From contig NZ_JAMZNK010000021.1 in NCBI RefSeq assembly GCF_027980145.1, positions 22,641-86,640 of the forward strand: 64,000 bases of DNA, read 5' to 3'. Position 1 is the first letter of the stretch, and every line of letters starts with the position of its first letter. The DNA comes from Flavobacterium azizsancarii (GTDB taxonomy: Bacteria > Bacteroidota > Bacteroidia > Flavobacteriales > Flavobacteriaceae). The notes beneath the pieces are model-generated. The model searched no databases. It was not told the DNA's origin and saw only the letters and a program-made list of their open reading frames with translations. A program made the position numbers and the translations under genes. Positions 49,579-58,441 of the stretch are shown here, piece after piece.

Positions 49579-51744
49579 TTAATTTCCGGGTGCAAACGGA
49601 AATTTTAATGATTTAAAATACTCTAATGTTTGTTTTGGTTTCTCTACTCCTACAGGCAATTCTTTACCTGAATATTGCTGAAAATAAAGCAAACAGGCAT
49701 CTCGCCACCATTTCGCTTCTTTAGATTGAATTTCTAACAACATTTGAACTTCTTTAAAACGTTCTTCATCAACATATTTCCCTGCATTATTCCAGGTCTT
49801 TTGCATTTCCTGAACCTGATTTACACCTTCCTGATATTTTAAAGCCATACCGTTCCAGAGTGTCTGACCGTTTTTTAGTTTATAATCCCACGAAACATGA
49901 TGAAACCATAGTAAATCCTGTTCCGGACAAGTTTCGAGATTATCAAAAACCTTTTCTACTTCCGGCGCATATTGAGCTGTCGCATTGGTACCGGTTTTTG
50001 CACGATCAAATCCAATTCCGTTTTTATCCGCTTTATGATAATAAGTCGGATTCCATTCCGGTCTCGATAAATCAGAAATCCACGGGCCCGGGCCATAATG
50101 ATGTCCAGTGTCCATAATATGATGCAAACCAAGAGGTGTCATATAATTGACCACTGCTTCTCTTGAGGTAATCATCATTTCTTTTACTGGTTTAATGAAA
50201 TTTTCATCGTTCGAAAAAGTACATCTCAACCATTCGTCAGCAATAAGTTCTGAGTCTAAATACGGATCCCAGGCCAATCGACCAAAGCCGTACCAATTTG
50301 CCTGCGCAAAAGGATGCCCGGTCCAATTAAGATCGTTTCCTATATTCGAAACCCCGGCAATTCCGGTAAGTTTTGTATGGGTTAGTGATCCATCAATAAC
50401 TTTGGCCACTGTCGAGCCTTTGCCTTTTTGATAAGTATCTGATGCTAAAACTTCCTGAAATAATTTTGGCAAATAAGCCAAATGCGTACTAAAACCCAAA
50501 TATTCCTGCGTAATCTGAAACTCCATCATTATAGGCGTTTTTTTCATTGCCCCAAACAACGGATGGAATGGTTCTCTGGGCTGAAAATCGATCGCTCCGT
50601 TTTTTACCTGAACAATTACGTTGTCTTTAAATTTTCCGTCATACGGCTGAAATTCGGCGTAAGCCTGTTTGGCACGATCATTTGCATCATGTTCAGAATA
50701 TACAAAAGCCCTCCACATAATTACACCGCCAAAAGGTGCTACGGCATCGGCCAACATATTAGCACCGTCGACATGATCTCTTCCGTAATTTTGAGGACCT
50801 GGCTGACCCTCAGAATTTGCTTTTACCAAAAACCCACCAAAATCAGGGATTCTTTTATAGATTTCTTTCGCTTTATCTTTCCACCAATTTGCCACTGCAA
50901 CATCTTTTGGATCTGCCGTTTTTAAACCTCCAATTTCGATTGGTGCCGAAAACCTAGCCGTCAAATATACTTTTATCCCGTATGGTCGAAATACATTCGC
51001 CAGCGCTTCTATTTTCTCTAAATATTGTGGTGTCAGGATCAAGGCGTTTGCGTTTACATTCGTCAAAACTGTACCGTTAATCCCAATTGAGGCATTTGCT
51101 CTGGCATAATCAATATAACGCTGATCGATAAAATCAGGTAATTTTTGCCAATTCCATAAAGAGAAACCAGCATAACCACGCTCAACAGTACGATCTAAAT
51201 TGTCCCAATGGTTTAATACCCGAAGATTTATTTTTGGAGAATCAACAATACTTAAGTTTTTAATTGATTTATTAGTCTGAATCAATCGCAGAAAACTATA
51301 AACACCATATAAAACCCCAACATCATTTTTTCCGGTAATGACAATCTGTTTTTTATTTTTTAATGAAATAGATTTAATAATAAAGCCTTCATTGTTTATT
51401 TTGTCGAAATCAGATGCAAGCACTTTTTTCAAATCCGAATTTAGAGCCGTTTGAGACCCCACAATTAAATTATTTTCTCCATTGATTGCTGATCGAATTT
51501 CAGGTTTATTTTCGAGCATATGGGATATTCCCGTTTCTAATTCCGCTAAAGAAATTTTTGCAGTTTCAGAACTTCCCAATGAAACAATTCCCTTAAGATT
51601 GTTTTTATATTCTGAAGCAATTACAGCGTCTTGTATCTTATCGTATCGAAGCCATAATTTATAATCCTTTTGTGCTGATGCAGTCCCGGAAATCATAAAA
51701 AATAGTGCCAATAATCTTAGAAAAGTCTTTTTTATACCGGTCAT
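49579..51744 (-). CDS. GH67 alpha-glucuronidase
   Basis: 721 residues, signal peptide ending near TASAQK. N-terminal domain then barrel: Glu312 in VKANSEGQPGPQNYGRDHVDG (proposed acid), Asp386 in NGAIDFQPREPFHP and Glu414 in FQITQEYLG (proposed base pair; their 28-residue spacing agrees with the known pair Asp365/Glu393 of the Cellvibrio enzyme). GH67 removes (methyl)glucuronate from the non-reducing end of xylo-oligosaccharides and so complements the internally acting GH115 enzymes. First gene of its operon, with a promoter-like element and operator upstream. Confidence 0.96.
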   Translation of the reverse strand: MTGIKKTFLRLLALFFMISGTASAQKDYKLWLRYDKIQDAVIASEYKNNLKGIVSLGSSETAKISLAELETGISHMLENKPEIRSAINGENNLIVGSQTALNSDLKKVLASDFDKINNEGFIIKSISLKNKKQIVITGKNDVGVLYGVYSFLRLIQTNKSIKNLSIVDSPKINLRVLNHWDNLDRTVERGYAGFSLWNWQKLPDFIDQRYIDYARANASIGINGTVLTNVNANALILTPQYLEKIEALANVFRPYGIKVYLTARFSAPIEIGGLKTADPKDVAVANWWKDKAKEIYKRIPDFGGFLVKANSEGQPGPQNYGRDHVDGANMLADAVAPFGGVIMWRAFVYSEHDANDRAKQAYAEFQPYDGKFKDNVIVQVKNGAIDFQPREPFHPLFGAMKKTPIMMEFQITQEYLGFSTHLAYLPKLFQEVLASDTYQKGKGSTVAKVIDGSLTHTKLTGIAGVSNIGNDLNWTGHPFAQANWYGFGRLAWDPYLDSELIADEWLRCTFSNDENFIKPVKEMMITSREAVVNYMTPLGLHHIMDTGHHYGPGPWISDLSRPEWNPTYYHKADKNGIGFDRAKTGTNATAQYAPEVEKVFDNLETCPEQDLLWFHHVSWDYKLKNGQTLWNGMALKYQEGVNQVQEMQKTWNNAGKYVDEERFKEVQMLLEIQSKEAKWWRDACLLYFQQYSGKELPVGVEKPKQTLEYFKSLKFPFAPGN

Positions 51745-51803
51745 TTAATTTTATTTTTTTTTGTGTTTAATTTTAAACATAAATCACTTATTCCCATTTA
51801 AAA

Positions 51804-51831
51804 CAAACCTATCAGCAGAAAAAATACCAAA
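51804..51831 (-). promoter_or_regulatory. Candidate promoter of the GH67 operon
   Basis: TAGGTTTG on the minus strand (51811-51804) fits TAnnTTTG, with a TTG about 16 bases upstream (51830-51828). It lies 60-90 bases before the GH67 start. Confidence 0.5.
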
Positions 51832-51862
51832 AAAATATGTTATTAAAAATATTATGAGAATC

Positions 51863-51874
51863 GCAATCGGTTGT
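51863..51874. promoter_or_regulatory. LacI-type operator motif 5 (GH67)
   Basis: GCAATCGGTTGT, 119 bases upstream of the GH67 start and upstream of its candidate promoter. This position would suit an activator or a remote repressor site. Confidence 0.7.
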
Positions 51875-51992
51875 GCTAAAATACAAAAAAAATACAAAAA
51901 AAATGCAATAAAAAAATAAAAAAAATATTTTACTTACTACTCTGGTCTATTAAATCATCCTTCCATATTTAGATCATTAGAATATTTGATAA

Positions 51993-52035
51993 AAAAAGGC
52001 CTGGTAATATAATTTATATCACCAGGCCTTTTTTA
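51993..52035 (-). terminator. Terminator of the LacI gene
   Basis: AAAAAGGCCTGGT pairs with ACCAGGCCTTTTT in a strong stem with T runs on both strands, 17 bases after the LacI stop codon. Confidence 0.85.
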
Positions 52036-52051
52036 GATTTAAAAATGTTGC

Positions 52052-53092
52052 TTAAATTTTCCTTGAGGACGACTCACGAATTAATACTTGTGTATTTAGA
52101 AAAGTAATTTCTTTTGCATCATCTTCCTCATCTTTAACAGATTTAAGATTTTTAATAATTAACTCGGCAGCAGCCTTGCCCATTTTCTCTGCAGGATGGG
52201 TTATAGTCGAAATGTTTGGTTCAATTATTTCTGAGATTGGGTCATTATTAAATCCTATAACTGCAAAATCTTCAGGTACTTTAATGCCTCTTTTTTTAGC
52301 AGTCTGAACGGCACTTACCGCCAGAATATCTCCGGGAGCAAATAGACCATCCGGCGCTTCTTTCAAATTAAATAAGTGATTACAGGCTTTTACTCCTTCT
52401 TCATAGGTCATATGTTTTAAGCTTATGATTAAATCCTCATCAATAGGCAAATCATGCTCTATTAAGGCATCAATATACCCCCTTTTTCTTTCATTATAAA
52501 GAGTGCCAAATTCTGAACCGGCAGTTAAGTGCGCTATTCTTTTGCAACCTTGTTCTATCAAATGTTTTGTTGCTTTGTAACCAGCCAGATGATTATTAAT
52601 TACAACCCTAAAAGTATCATAATCCCTGGGAACCCTGTCAACAAATACAAGTGGAATATTATTATTTGAAAACTGCTTAAAATGAGAAGTATCTTTTGTC
52701 TCCATCGCCAAAGAACATATAACCCCGCTTACACGGTTACTATACAAGGATTTAGCCAGATTTACTTCGACATCGTAAGAGTCATGCGACTGCATAATAA
52801 TAACTGAATATTCAGATTTACGAGCCGCAATCTCAATGCCGCTGATTAGAGAGGATAAAAAAGGCTGTGTAACCGTTGGGATTAAAATACCGATAGTTTT
52901 AGACTTATTACCGCGAAGACCAGCTGCTAAAGTATTAGGAACAAACCCCATTTCTTTGGCAGTTTGTTTTACTTTTTTAATTGTCTTATCACTTATACTA
53001 TGGTGATCTTTTAAAGCCCTTGAAATAGTCGATGTTGCAAGATTCAGTTTTTTGGCAATATCATAAATCGTTACATGCTTGTGCTCTTCCAT
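52052..53092 (-). CDS. LacI-family transcriptional regulator, proposed xylan regulator
   Basis: 346 residues. N-terminal LacI helix-turn-helix (TIYDIAKKLNLATSTISRAL, about residues 8-27) with the hinge NTLAAGLRGNKSKTIGI. The periplasmic-binding-like sensor domain follows (FVDRVPRDYDTFRVVINNHLAG, GLFAPGDILAVSAVQTAKKRG, VIGFNNDPISEIIEP). LacI-family proteins bind a palindrome with a central CG, which the repeated ACAATCGGTTGT motif in this window has. It is divergent from the GH3-transketolase pair with motif 6 between them, so it is the best candidate for the protein that binds these sites. The effector is probably a xylo-oligosaccharide or uronate. Confidence 0.92.
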   Translation of the reverse strand: MEEHKHVTIYDIAKKLNLATSTISRALKDHHSISDKTIKKVKQTAKEMGFVPNTLAAGLRGNKSKTIGILIPTVTQPFLSSLISGIEIAARKSEYSVIIMQSHDSYDVEVNLAKSLYSNRVSGVICSLAMETKDTSHFKQFSNNNIPLVFVDRVPRDYDTFRVVINNHLAGYKATKHLIEQGCKRIAHLTAGSEFGTLYNERKRGYIDALIEHDLPIDEDLIISLKHMTYEEGVKACNHLFNLKEAPDGLFAPGDILAVSAVQTAKKRGIKVPEDFAVIGFNNDPISEIIEPNISTITHPAEKMGKAAAELIIKNLKSVKDEEDDAKEITFLNTQVLIRESSSRKI

Positions 53093-53265
53093 AAATTAAA
53101 ATACTATAATTAGTAAATGTAATTATTTTAGTGATATAATAGTAAATTCTTTAAAAATTAAGCCTGTTGTATCAATTACACTAGAAATATTTTGATACCC
53201 TAAAATCTTCTATAATTATTTTTGAAACATTATTTTTTATTTTCAAAAAAAAAGTATTTCTTTAC

Positions 53266-53277
53266 ACAATCGGTTGT
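53266..53277. promoter_or_regulatory. LacI-type operator motif 6 (GH3/transketolase)
   Basis: ACAATCGGTTGT, 61 bases before the GH3 start and 174 bases before the LacI start in the shared divergent leader. Confidence 0.7.
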
Positions 53278-53337
53278 TTTTAAGTTATAGAAATAAATCA
53301 AATTCAGCACTTTAATAATCAATAAAAGAAAAAGCTA

Positions 53338-55965
53338 ATGGGACCAAAAAAATTTACTTACATAATCACACTCATAATAACTTCTTATTGTTATGGACAA
53401 GCAAAAACAGAAAGTTTTCCATTTCAGAATCCTGAATTAACTTTTGAAGAACGGGTAAATGATCTTGTAAAACATTTGACACTGGAAGAAAAGGTATCTC
53501 AGATGCTGAATTCTTCTCCTGCAATTTCACGGCTGGGAATACCTGCTTATGACTGGTGGAATGAAACATTACATGGTGTAGCACGGACTCCTTTTAAAAC
53601 CACCGTTTATCCTCAGGCAATTGCAATGGCTGCAACATTTGATAAAAACTCTCTTTATAAAATGGCTGATTATTCAGCACTGGAAGGGAGAGCGATTTAT
53701 AACAAGGCCGTTAAGCTAAACCGAACAAACGAGCGTTATATGGGATTAACATACTGGACACCAAACATTAATATTTTTCGTGACCCACGTTGGGGACGCG
53801 GACAGGAAACATATGGTGAGGATCCTTATTTGACAAGTATTTTAGGTGATTCATTTGTTAAAGGTCTGCAGGGAGATGATCCTAAATATTTAAAAGCTGC
53901 CGCTTGTGCAAAACACTATGCCGTACATAGTGGACCTGAATCTCTGCGTCATACTTTTGATGTTGATGTAACTCCTTATGAACTCTGGGATACTTATCTT
54001 CCTGCTTTTAAAAAATTAGTAACTGGGTCAAAAGTGGCCGGAGTTATGTGCGCTTATAATGCTTTTAGAACACAGCCTTGTTGTGCCAGTGACATCCTTA
54101 TGACGGATATTCTTCGTAACCAATGGAAGTTTGATGGCTATGTAACCTCAGACTGCTGGGCAATTGACGACTTTTTTAAAAATCATAAAACGCATCCCGA
54201 TGCAGAATCAGCTTCTGCAGATGCTGTTTTTCATGGTACAGATATTGACTGCGGCACAGATGCTTATAAAGCGCTGGTTCAGGCTGTAAAAAACGGAAAA
54301 ATCAGCGAAAATCAAATTGATATTTCTGTAAAACGTCTTTTTATGATACGTTTCAGACTCGGTATGTTTGATCCTGTTTCAATGGTACAATATGCCCAAA
54401 CTCCGGATTCTGTTCTGGAAAGTACCGAGCATAGCAATCACGCCTTAAAAATGGCCAGACAATCAATGGTTTTACTGAAAAATGAAAAGAACACCCTGCC
54501 ACTGAGTAAAAAGTTAAAAAAGATTGTGGTTCTGGGTCCTAATGCAGATAATTCAATTTCTATCTTAGGAAATTACAACGGAACTCCAAGTAAATTGACA
54601 ACTGTTTTACAAGGTATTAAAGAAAAGCTCGGTAAAAACACAGAAGTAGTCTATGAAAAAGCCATTAATTTTACCAATGACACTTTATTAATATATAAGG
54701 ATCTTAAAAATCAATATTCTTTCGAAGGGAAGCAGGGTTTTAAGGCACAATATTACGACAATATTAACTTGTCTGGAAACCCAGCCGCAGTACGAACAGA
54801 ATCAGAAATAAATAACTTTTGGCAGGAAGGCGAAACTGTTTTAAACAACATAAAAGCAAACCATTTTTCTGCCCGTTACACCACTCATTTTAAAGCCGAC
54901 CAGGATGGCTCCATTACTTTTGAAATCAATGCTGATGATGGGTATCGTTTTTTAATCGATGAAAAAGAAGTAATAAACGCATGGGAGAGAAACAGATGGG
55001 GAGAAAAAACATTTAAATTAATTACCAAAAAGAATACGGTTTATAATTTAGTTTTAGAATACTGGCAAGGAGAAGGAAAAGCAAACGTAGCCTTAAATAC
55101 CGGAAATTTCGAAAAAACTGATTTTACAAAATTGGGAGATCGAAATAAAGATACAGACGCCTTTATTTATGTGGGCGGAATATCTCCGCAGCTTGAAGGA
55201 GAAGAAATGCCTGTAAACTTTCCCGGATTCTCAGGAGGCGACCGCACCTCCATCCTGCTTCCGGAAGTACAAACCCAATTGATGAAAGCGCTAAAATCCT
55301 CAGGAAAACCAGTCGTTTTTGTTATGATGACCGGCAGCGCAATTGCCATTCCGTGGGAATCAGAAAATATTCCTGCAATACTTAATGCTTGGTACGGAGG
55401 TCAGGCAACAGGAACGGCAGTGGCAGATATTCTCTTTGGAGATTATAATCCGGCAGGAAGATTGCCTGTAACATTTTACAAAAGCGATTCAGACTTATCC
55501 CCTTTTGTTGATTACAATATGGACAACAAAACGTATCGTTATTTCAAGGGAAGTCCTCTTTACGGCTTCGGATATGGTTTGAGCTATACTTCATTCAAAT
55601 ATGATCAATTGAATATTCCTTCTAAAATAAAAAAAAATAAAAATGTTTCAGTCTCCGTAAGAATTACCAATACAGGTAAAACTGAAGGTCAAGAAGTTGC
55701 TCAATTGTATGTATTAAATCAGAACTCAGCTGTAAAGGCACCAATTAAAACTTTAAAAGGATTTGAGAGACTTAACCTAAAACAAGGTGAAAGCAAAACA
55801 ATCACCTTTAATCTTTCTCCTGAAGACCTGTCGTATGTTACTGCTGAAGGAAACTTAAAACAATATGAAGGAAAAGTTAAACTTACTGTTGGGGGTTCTC
55901 AGCCAGATGAAAAAAATGAAATAAAAAGTAATATCATTTCTAAAATAATTCAGATAGAGAAATAA
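53338..55965 (+). CDS. GH3 beta-xylosidase with inserted PA14 domain
   Basis: 875 residues, signal peptide ending near CYGQAK. It has the same layout as the GH3 at 10007: barrel with WTPNINIFRDPRWGRGQET, CAKHYAVHSGPES, nucleophile in VTSDCWAIDDF (Asp272); a PA14 module about residues 465-590 (GKQGFKAQYYDNINLSGN); LEGEEMPVNFPGFSGGDR; FN3-like end. It likely releases xylose from xylo-oligosaccharides. It is transcribed away from LacI and is followed 83 bases later by transketolase, linking xylose release to pentose phosphate metabolism. An operator motif lies directly upstream. Confidence 0.94.
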   Translation: MGPKKFTYIITLIITSYCYGQAKTESFPFQNPELTFEERVNDLVKHLTLEEKVSQMLNSSPAISRLGIPAYDWWNETLHGVARTPFKTTVYPQAIAMAATFDKNSLYKMADYSALEGRAIYNKAVKLNRTNERYMGLTYWTPNINIFRDPRWGRGQETYGEDPYLTSILGDSFVKGLQGDDPKYLKAAACAKHYAVHSGPESLRHTFDVDVTPYELWDTYLPAFKKLVTGSKVAGVMCAYNAFRTQPCCASDILMTDILRNQWKFDGYVTSDCWAIDDFFKNHKTHPDAESASADAVFHGTDIDCGTDAYKALVQAVKNGKISENQIDISVKRLFMIRFRLGMFDPVSMVQYAQTPDSVLESTEHSNHALKMARQSMVLLKNEKNTLPLSKKLKKIVVLGPNADNSISILGNYNGTPSKLTTVLQGIKEKLGKNTEVVYEKAINFTNDTLLIYKDLKNQYSFEGKQGFKAQYYDNINLSGNPAAVRTESEINNFWQEGETVLNNIKANHFSARYTTHFKADQDGSITFEINADDGYRFLIDEKEVINAWERNRWGEKTFKLITKKNTVYNLVLEYWQGEGKANVALNTGNFEKTDFTKLGDRNKDTDAFIYVGGISPQLEGEEMPVNFPGFSGGDRTSILLPEVQTQLMKALKSSGKPVVFVMMTGSAIAIPWESENIPAILNAWYGGQATGTAVADILFGDYNPAGRLPVTFYKSDSDLSPFVDYNMDNKTYRYFKGSPLYGFGYGLSYTSFKYDQLNIPSKIKKNKNVSVSVRITNTGKTEGQEVAQLYVLNQNSAVKAPIKTLKGFERLNLKQGESKTITFNLSPEDLSYVTAEGNLKQYEGKVKLTVGGSQPDEKNEIKSNIISKIIQIEK

Positions 55966-56048
55966 AAAATTGCAATTATATAAATACGCATCGCAAGCTA
56001 TCTAAATAGAATTAAAAAAATAAATATTAGCTAGAAAAACCAAAAAAA

Positions 56049-58094
56049 ATGAACAACAAAATAGACCAGTTATCAGCAGATAACATTAGAGCATTGGCAA
56101 TTTCGATGGTCGAAAAAGCCAATTCAGGCCATCCTGGCGGTTCAATGGGTGGAGCCGATTTTATGCATATTTTATATACTGAATATCTAAAATATGATCC
56201 TTCTGATATGCAGTGGATTTTCAGAGACCGCTTTTTTATGGATGCAGGACATCTTTCCGCCCTAATGTATGCACAGTATTATCTGCTTGGAAATTATGAG
56301 AAAACAGATTTAGAAAATTTTAGACAATGGGGATCAGTTACACCCGGTCATCCTGAAATCGATGTTAAAAGAGGTGTCGAAAATACATCCGGACCTTTAG
56401 GTCAGGGGCATGCAATGGGCGTTGGAGCGGCTATTGCAGCAAAATTTTTATCGGCAAGATTCGATAATTTATTTGATCACAAAATATATGGTTTTATAAC
56501 CGATGGAGGTGTTCAGGAGGAGATATCACAAGGTGCAGGAAGAATTGCCGGACACTTAGGACTCAACAATTTTATCATGTTTTATGATTCAAATGACGTG
56601 CAGCTTTCCTCTATGACCAATGAGGTTACAACCGAAAATACAGCAATGAAATATGAATCATGGGGATGGAAAGTAATCACAATTGATGGTCATAATCATA
56701 TACATATCCGTTCCGCTTTAAATGCTGCTCATGCCGAATTAGATAGACCAACCTTGATCATAGGTAGAACTATCATGGGAAGAGGATGTGTTACTGCTGA
56801 TGGCAGTATGTATGAAGGAGAGTGCGAGTTACACGGAAAACCAATCGGATCCACAAAAGCTGATTTTACAAAAACACTGCAGAATCTAGGAGCAGATCCG
56901 GAAAATTCATTTGCTGTTTATAACGATGTCCAAGCTCATTATAAAGAAGTTTTAAACCAAAAGACAAAAGAAGCGTCAGAAAGGAAAGTGAAAATTTCAG
57001 CTTGGGAAAACCAAAACCCGAAATTATCAAAAAAGATAAAACAGTTTTTCAGCGGGGATTTACCTAAATTGGATTTTAGTTCTATCCCCCAAAAAGCAAA
57101 TGCAGCAACTCGCGATGCTTCTGCTGCCGTTTTGGGATACCTCGCAGAAAATGTAGAGAATATAATTGTTTCTTCTGCCGATTTATCCAACAGTGACAAG
57201 ACGGATGGTTTTCTGAAAAAATCTTCAGTTTTTCAAAAAAACAACTTTAGTGGAGGATTTCTCCAAGCCGGTGTTGCCGAGCTAACTATGGCGGCAATCG
57301 CTAACGGAATAGCACTTCATGGCGGCGTAATCCCTGTTGTGGCAACATTTTTTGTTTTCTCAGATTATATGAAACCTGCGATTCGCCTTGCAGCAATTCA
57401 GGAGCTTGCAGTGAAATATGTATGGACACACGATTCCTTCCGGGTTGGAGAAGATGGACCTACACATCAGCCAATTGAACAGGAAGCACAGATTAGGTTA
57501 TTGGAAAAAATTAAAAATCATTCAGGCGATCAAAGTTTTGTAGCGCTTCGTCCTGCCGATGCTATCGAGACTTCAGTAGCTTGGCAGATAGCTCTTGAGA
57601 ATAATAAAACACCAACGGGATTGATTCTTTCAAGACAGGATATTAAAGATCTCCCTTCAAGCGGAGCATCCAGATTTGAAATAGCTTCCCTTGCTAAAAA
57701 AGGCGGATATCTGGTAAAATCAACTGTAAATCCAGACATTACTTTGATAGCAAACGGGTCAGAAGTTAGTACACTTATTGAAGCCGCTAATGAGTTAGAA
57801 AAGAGTATTACAATTAAAATAAATGTAGCTTCAATTATTTCAGAGGGTCTTTTTAGATCTCAATCTAAAGAATACCAAGAAAGTATTATTCCAAAGGATG
57901 GACTGGTTTTCGGCCTAACAGCCGGACTTCCTGTTAATCTTGAAAATCTCGCTGGACGCCAAGGAAAAGTTTTTGGACTGGATCATTTTGGATATTCAGC
58001 ACCAGCCTCAGTTTTAGATCAAAAATTCGGATTTACAAGTAAAAATGCCAGTGAACAAATCCTTAAATATTTAAAAGAAAATAACTCAAACTGA
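56049..58094 (+). CDS. tkt: Transketolase
   Basis: 681 residues with all three domains: thiamine-diphosphate part (MVEKANSGHPGGSMGGADFM, GPLGQGHAMGVGAAIA, DGGVQEEISQGA), the pyrimidine part (FLQAGVAELTMAAIANGIALHGG, TFFVFSDYMKPAIRLAA, HDSFRVGEDGPTHQPIEQ) and the C-terminal domain (LIANGSEVSTLIEAANEL). It transfers two-carbon units in the non-oxidative pentose phosphate pathway. Placed after GH3 and under the same operator, it is presumably a xylan-induced copy. It is complete in one reading frame, not split into two subunits. Confidence 0.96.
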   Translation: MNNKIDQLSADNIRALAISMVEKANSGHPGGSMGGADFMHILYTEYLKYDPSDMQWIFRDRFFMDAGHLSALMYAQYYLLGNYEKTDLENFRQWGSVTPGHPEIDVKRGVENTSGPLGQGHAMGVGAAIAAKFLSARFDNLFDHKIYGFITDGGVQEEISQGAGRIAGHLGLNNFIMFYDSNDVQLSSMTNEVTTENTAMKYESWGWKVITIDGHNHIHIRSALNAAHAELDRPTLIIGRTIMGRGCVTADGSMYEGECELHGKPIGSTKADFTKTLQNLGADPENSFAVYNDVQAHYKEVLNQKTKEASERKVKISAWENQNPKLSKKIKQFFSGDLPKLDFSSIPQKANAATRDASAAVLGYLAENVENIIVSSADLSNSDKTDGFLKKSSVFQKNNFSGGFLQAGVAELTMAAIANGIALHGGVIPVVATFFVFSDYMKPAIRLAAIQELAVKYVWTHDSFRVGEDGPTHQPIEQEAQIRLLEKIKNHSGDQSFVALRPADAIETSVAWQIALENNKTPTGLILSRQDIKDLPSSGASRFEIASLAKKGGYLVKSTVNPDITLIANGSEVSTLIEAANELEKSITIKINVASIISEGLFRSQSKEYQESIIPKDGLVFGLTAGLPVNLENLAGRQGKVFGLDHFGYSAPASVLDQKFGFTSKNASEQILKYLKENNSN

Positions 58095-58205
58095 CTTATT
58101 TCTAGCCGCTTTTGTAAGCTTAATTTTCAGTTTAAATAACAGAGTAATTACAACAATAAACTTAAATTATTTTAATTAAGGATTGAGCTCCTTATAATGC
58201 TAAAG

Positions 58206-58234
58206 AAGGAATTGGCGTAATGTGCCAATTCCTT
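58206..58234. terminator. Stem-loop after transketolase
   Basis: AAGGAATTGGC and GCCAATTCCTT form an 11-pair stem about 110 bases after the stop codon. No T run follows, so it may be a weak terminator or an mRNA 3' stabiliser. Confidence 0.5.
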
Positions 58235-58410
58235 ATCTGCCTAATATGAGGTGTTTTTTGAAGAAAGTCCTGAAGATGAAAAATATCAAGCTTATTGGCG
58301 CTTCTTTTTTGGAAGAAGCTTTAAAAGTAAACCACCACGAATCAATAACAAAATGCACAATTTTTTTTCCAAACTCTAAGAGTTACATCCCCATTTTCAT
58401 AAAGTTTTCC

Positions 58411-58439
58411 AAATTGTGTCGGCAGCGTCGACACAATTT
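58411..58439. repeat. Palindromic element at the break of a truncated gene
   Basis: AAATTGTGTCG and CGACACAATTT form a perfect 11-base inverted repeat with a 7-base loop. The open frame of the AlbA/RecG-like remnant begins directly after it. Confidence 0.65.
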
Positions 58440-58441
58440 AA

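Larger units (their letters stand above)
51745..52051. other. 307-base intergenic region GH67/LacI
   Basis: AT-rich region with the GH67 promoter and operator and the LacI terminator. I see no gene. Confidence 0.7.
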
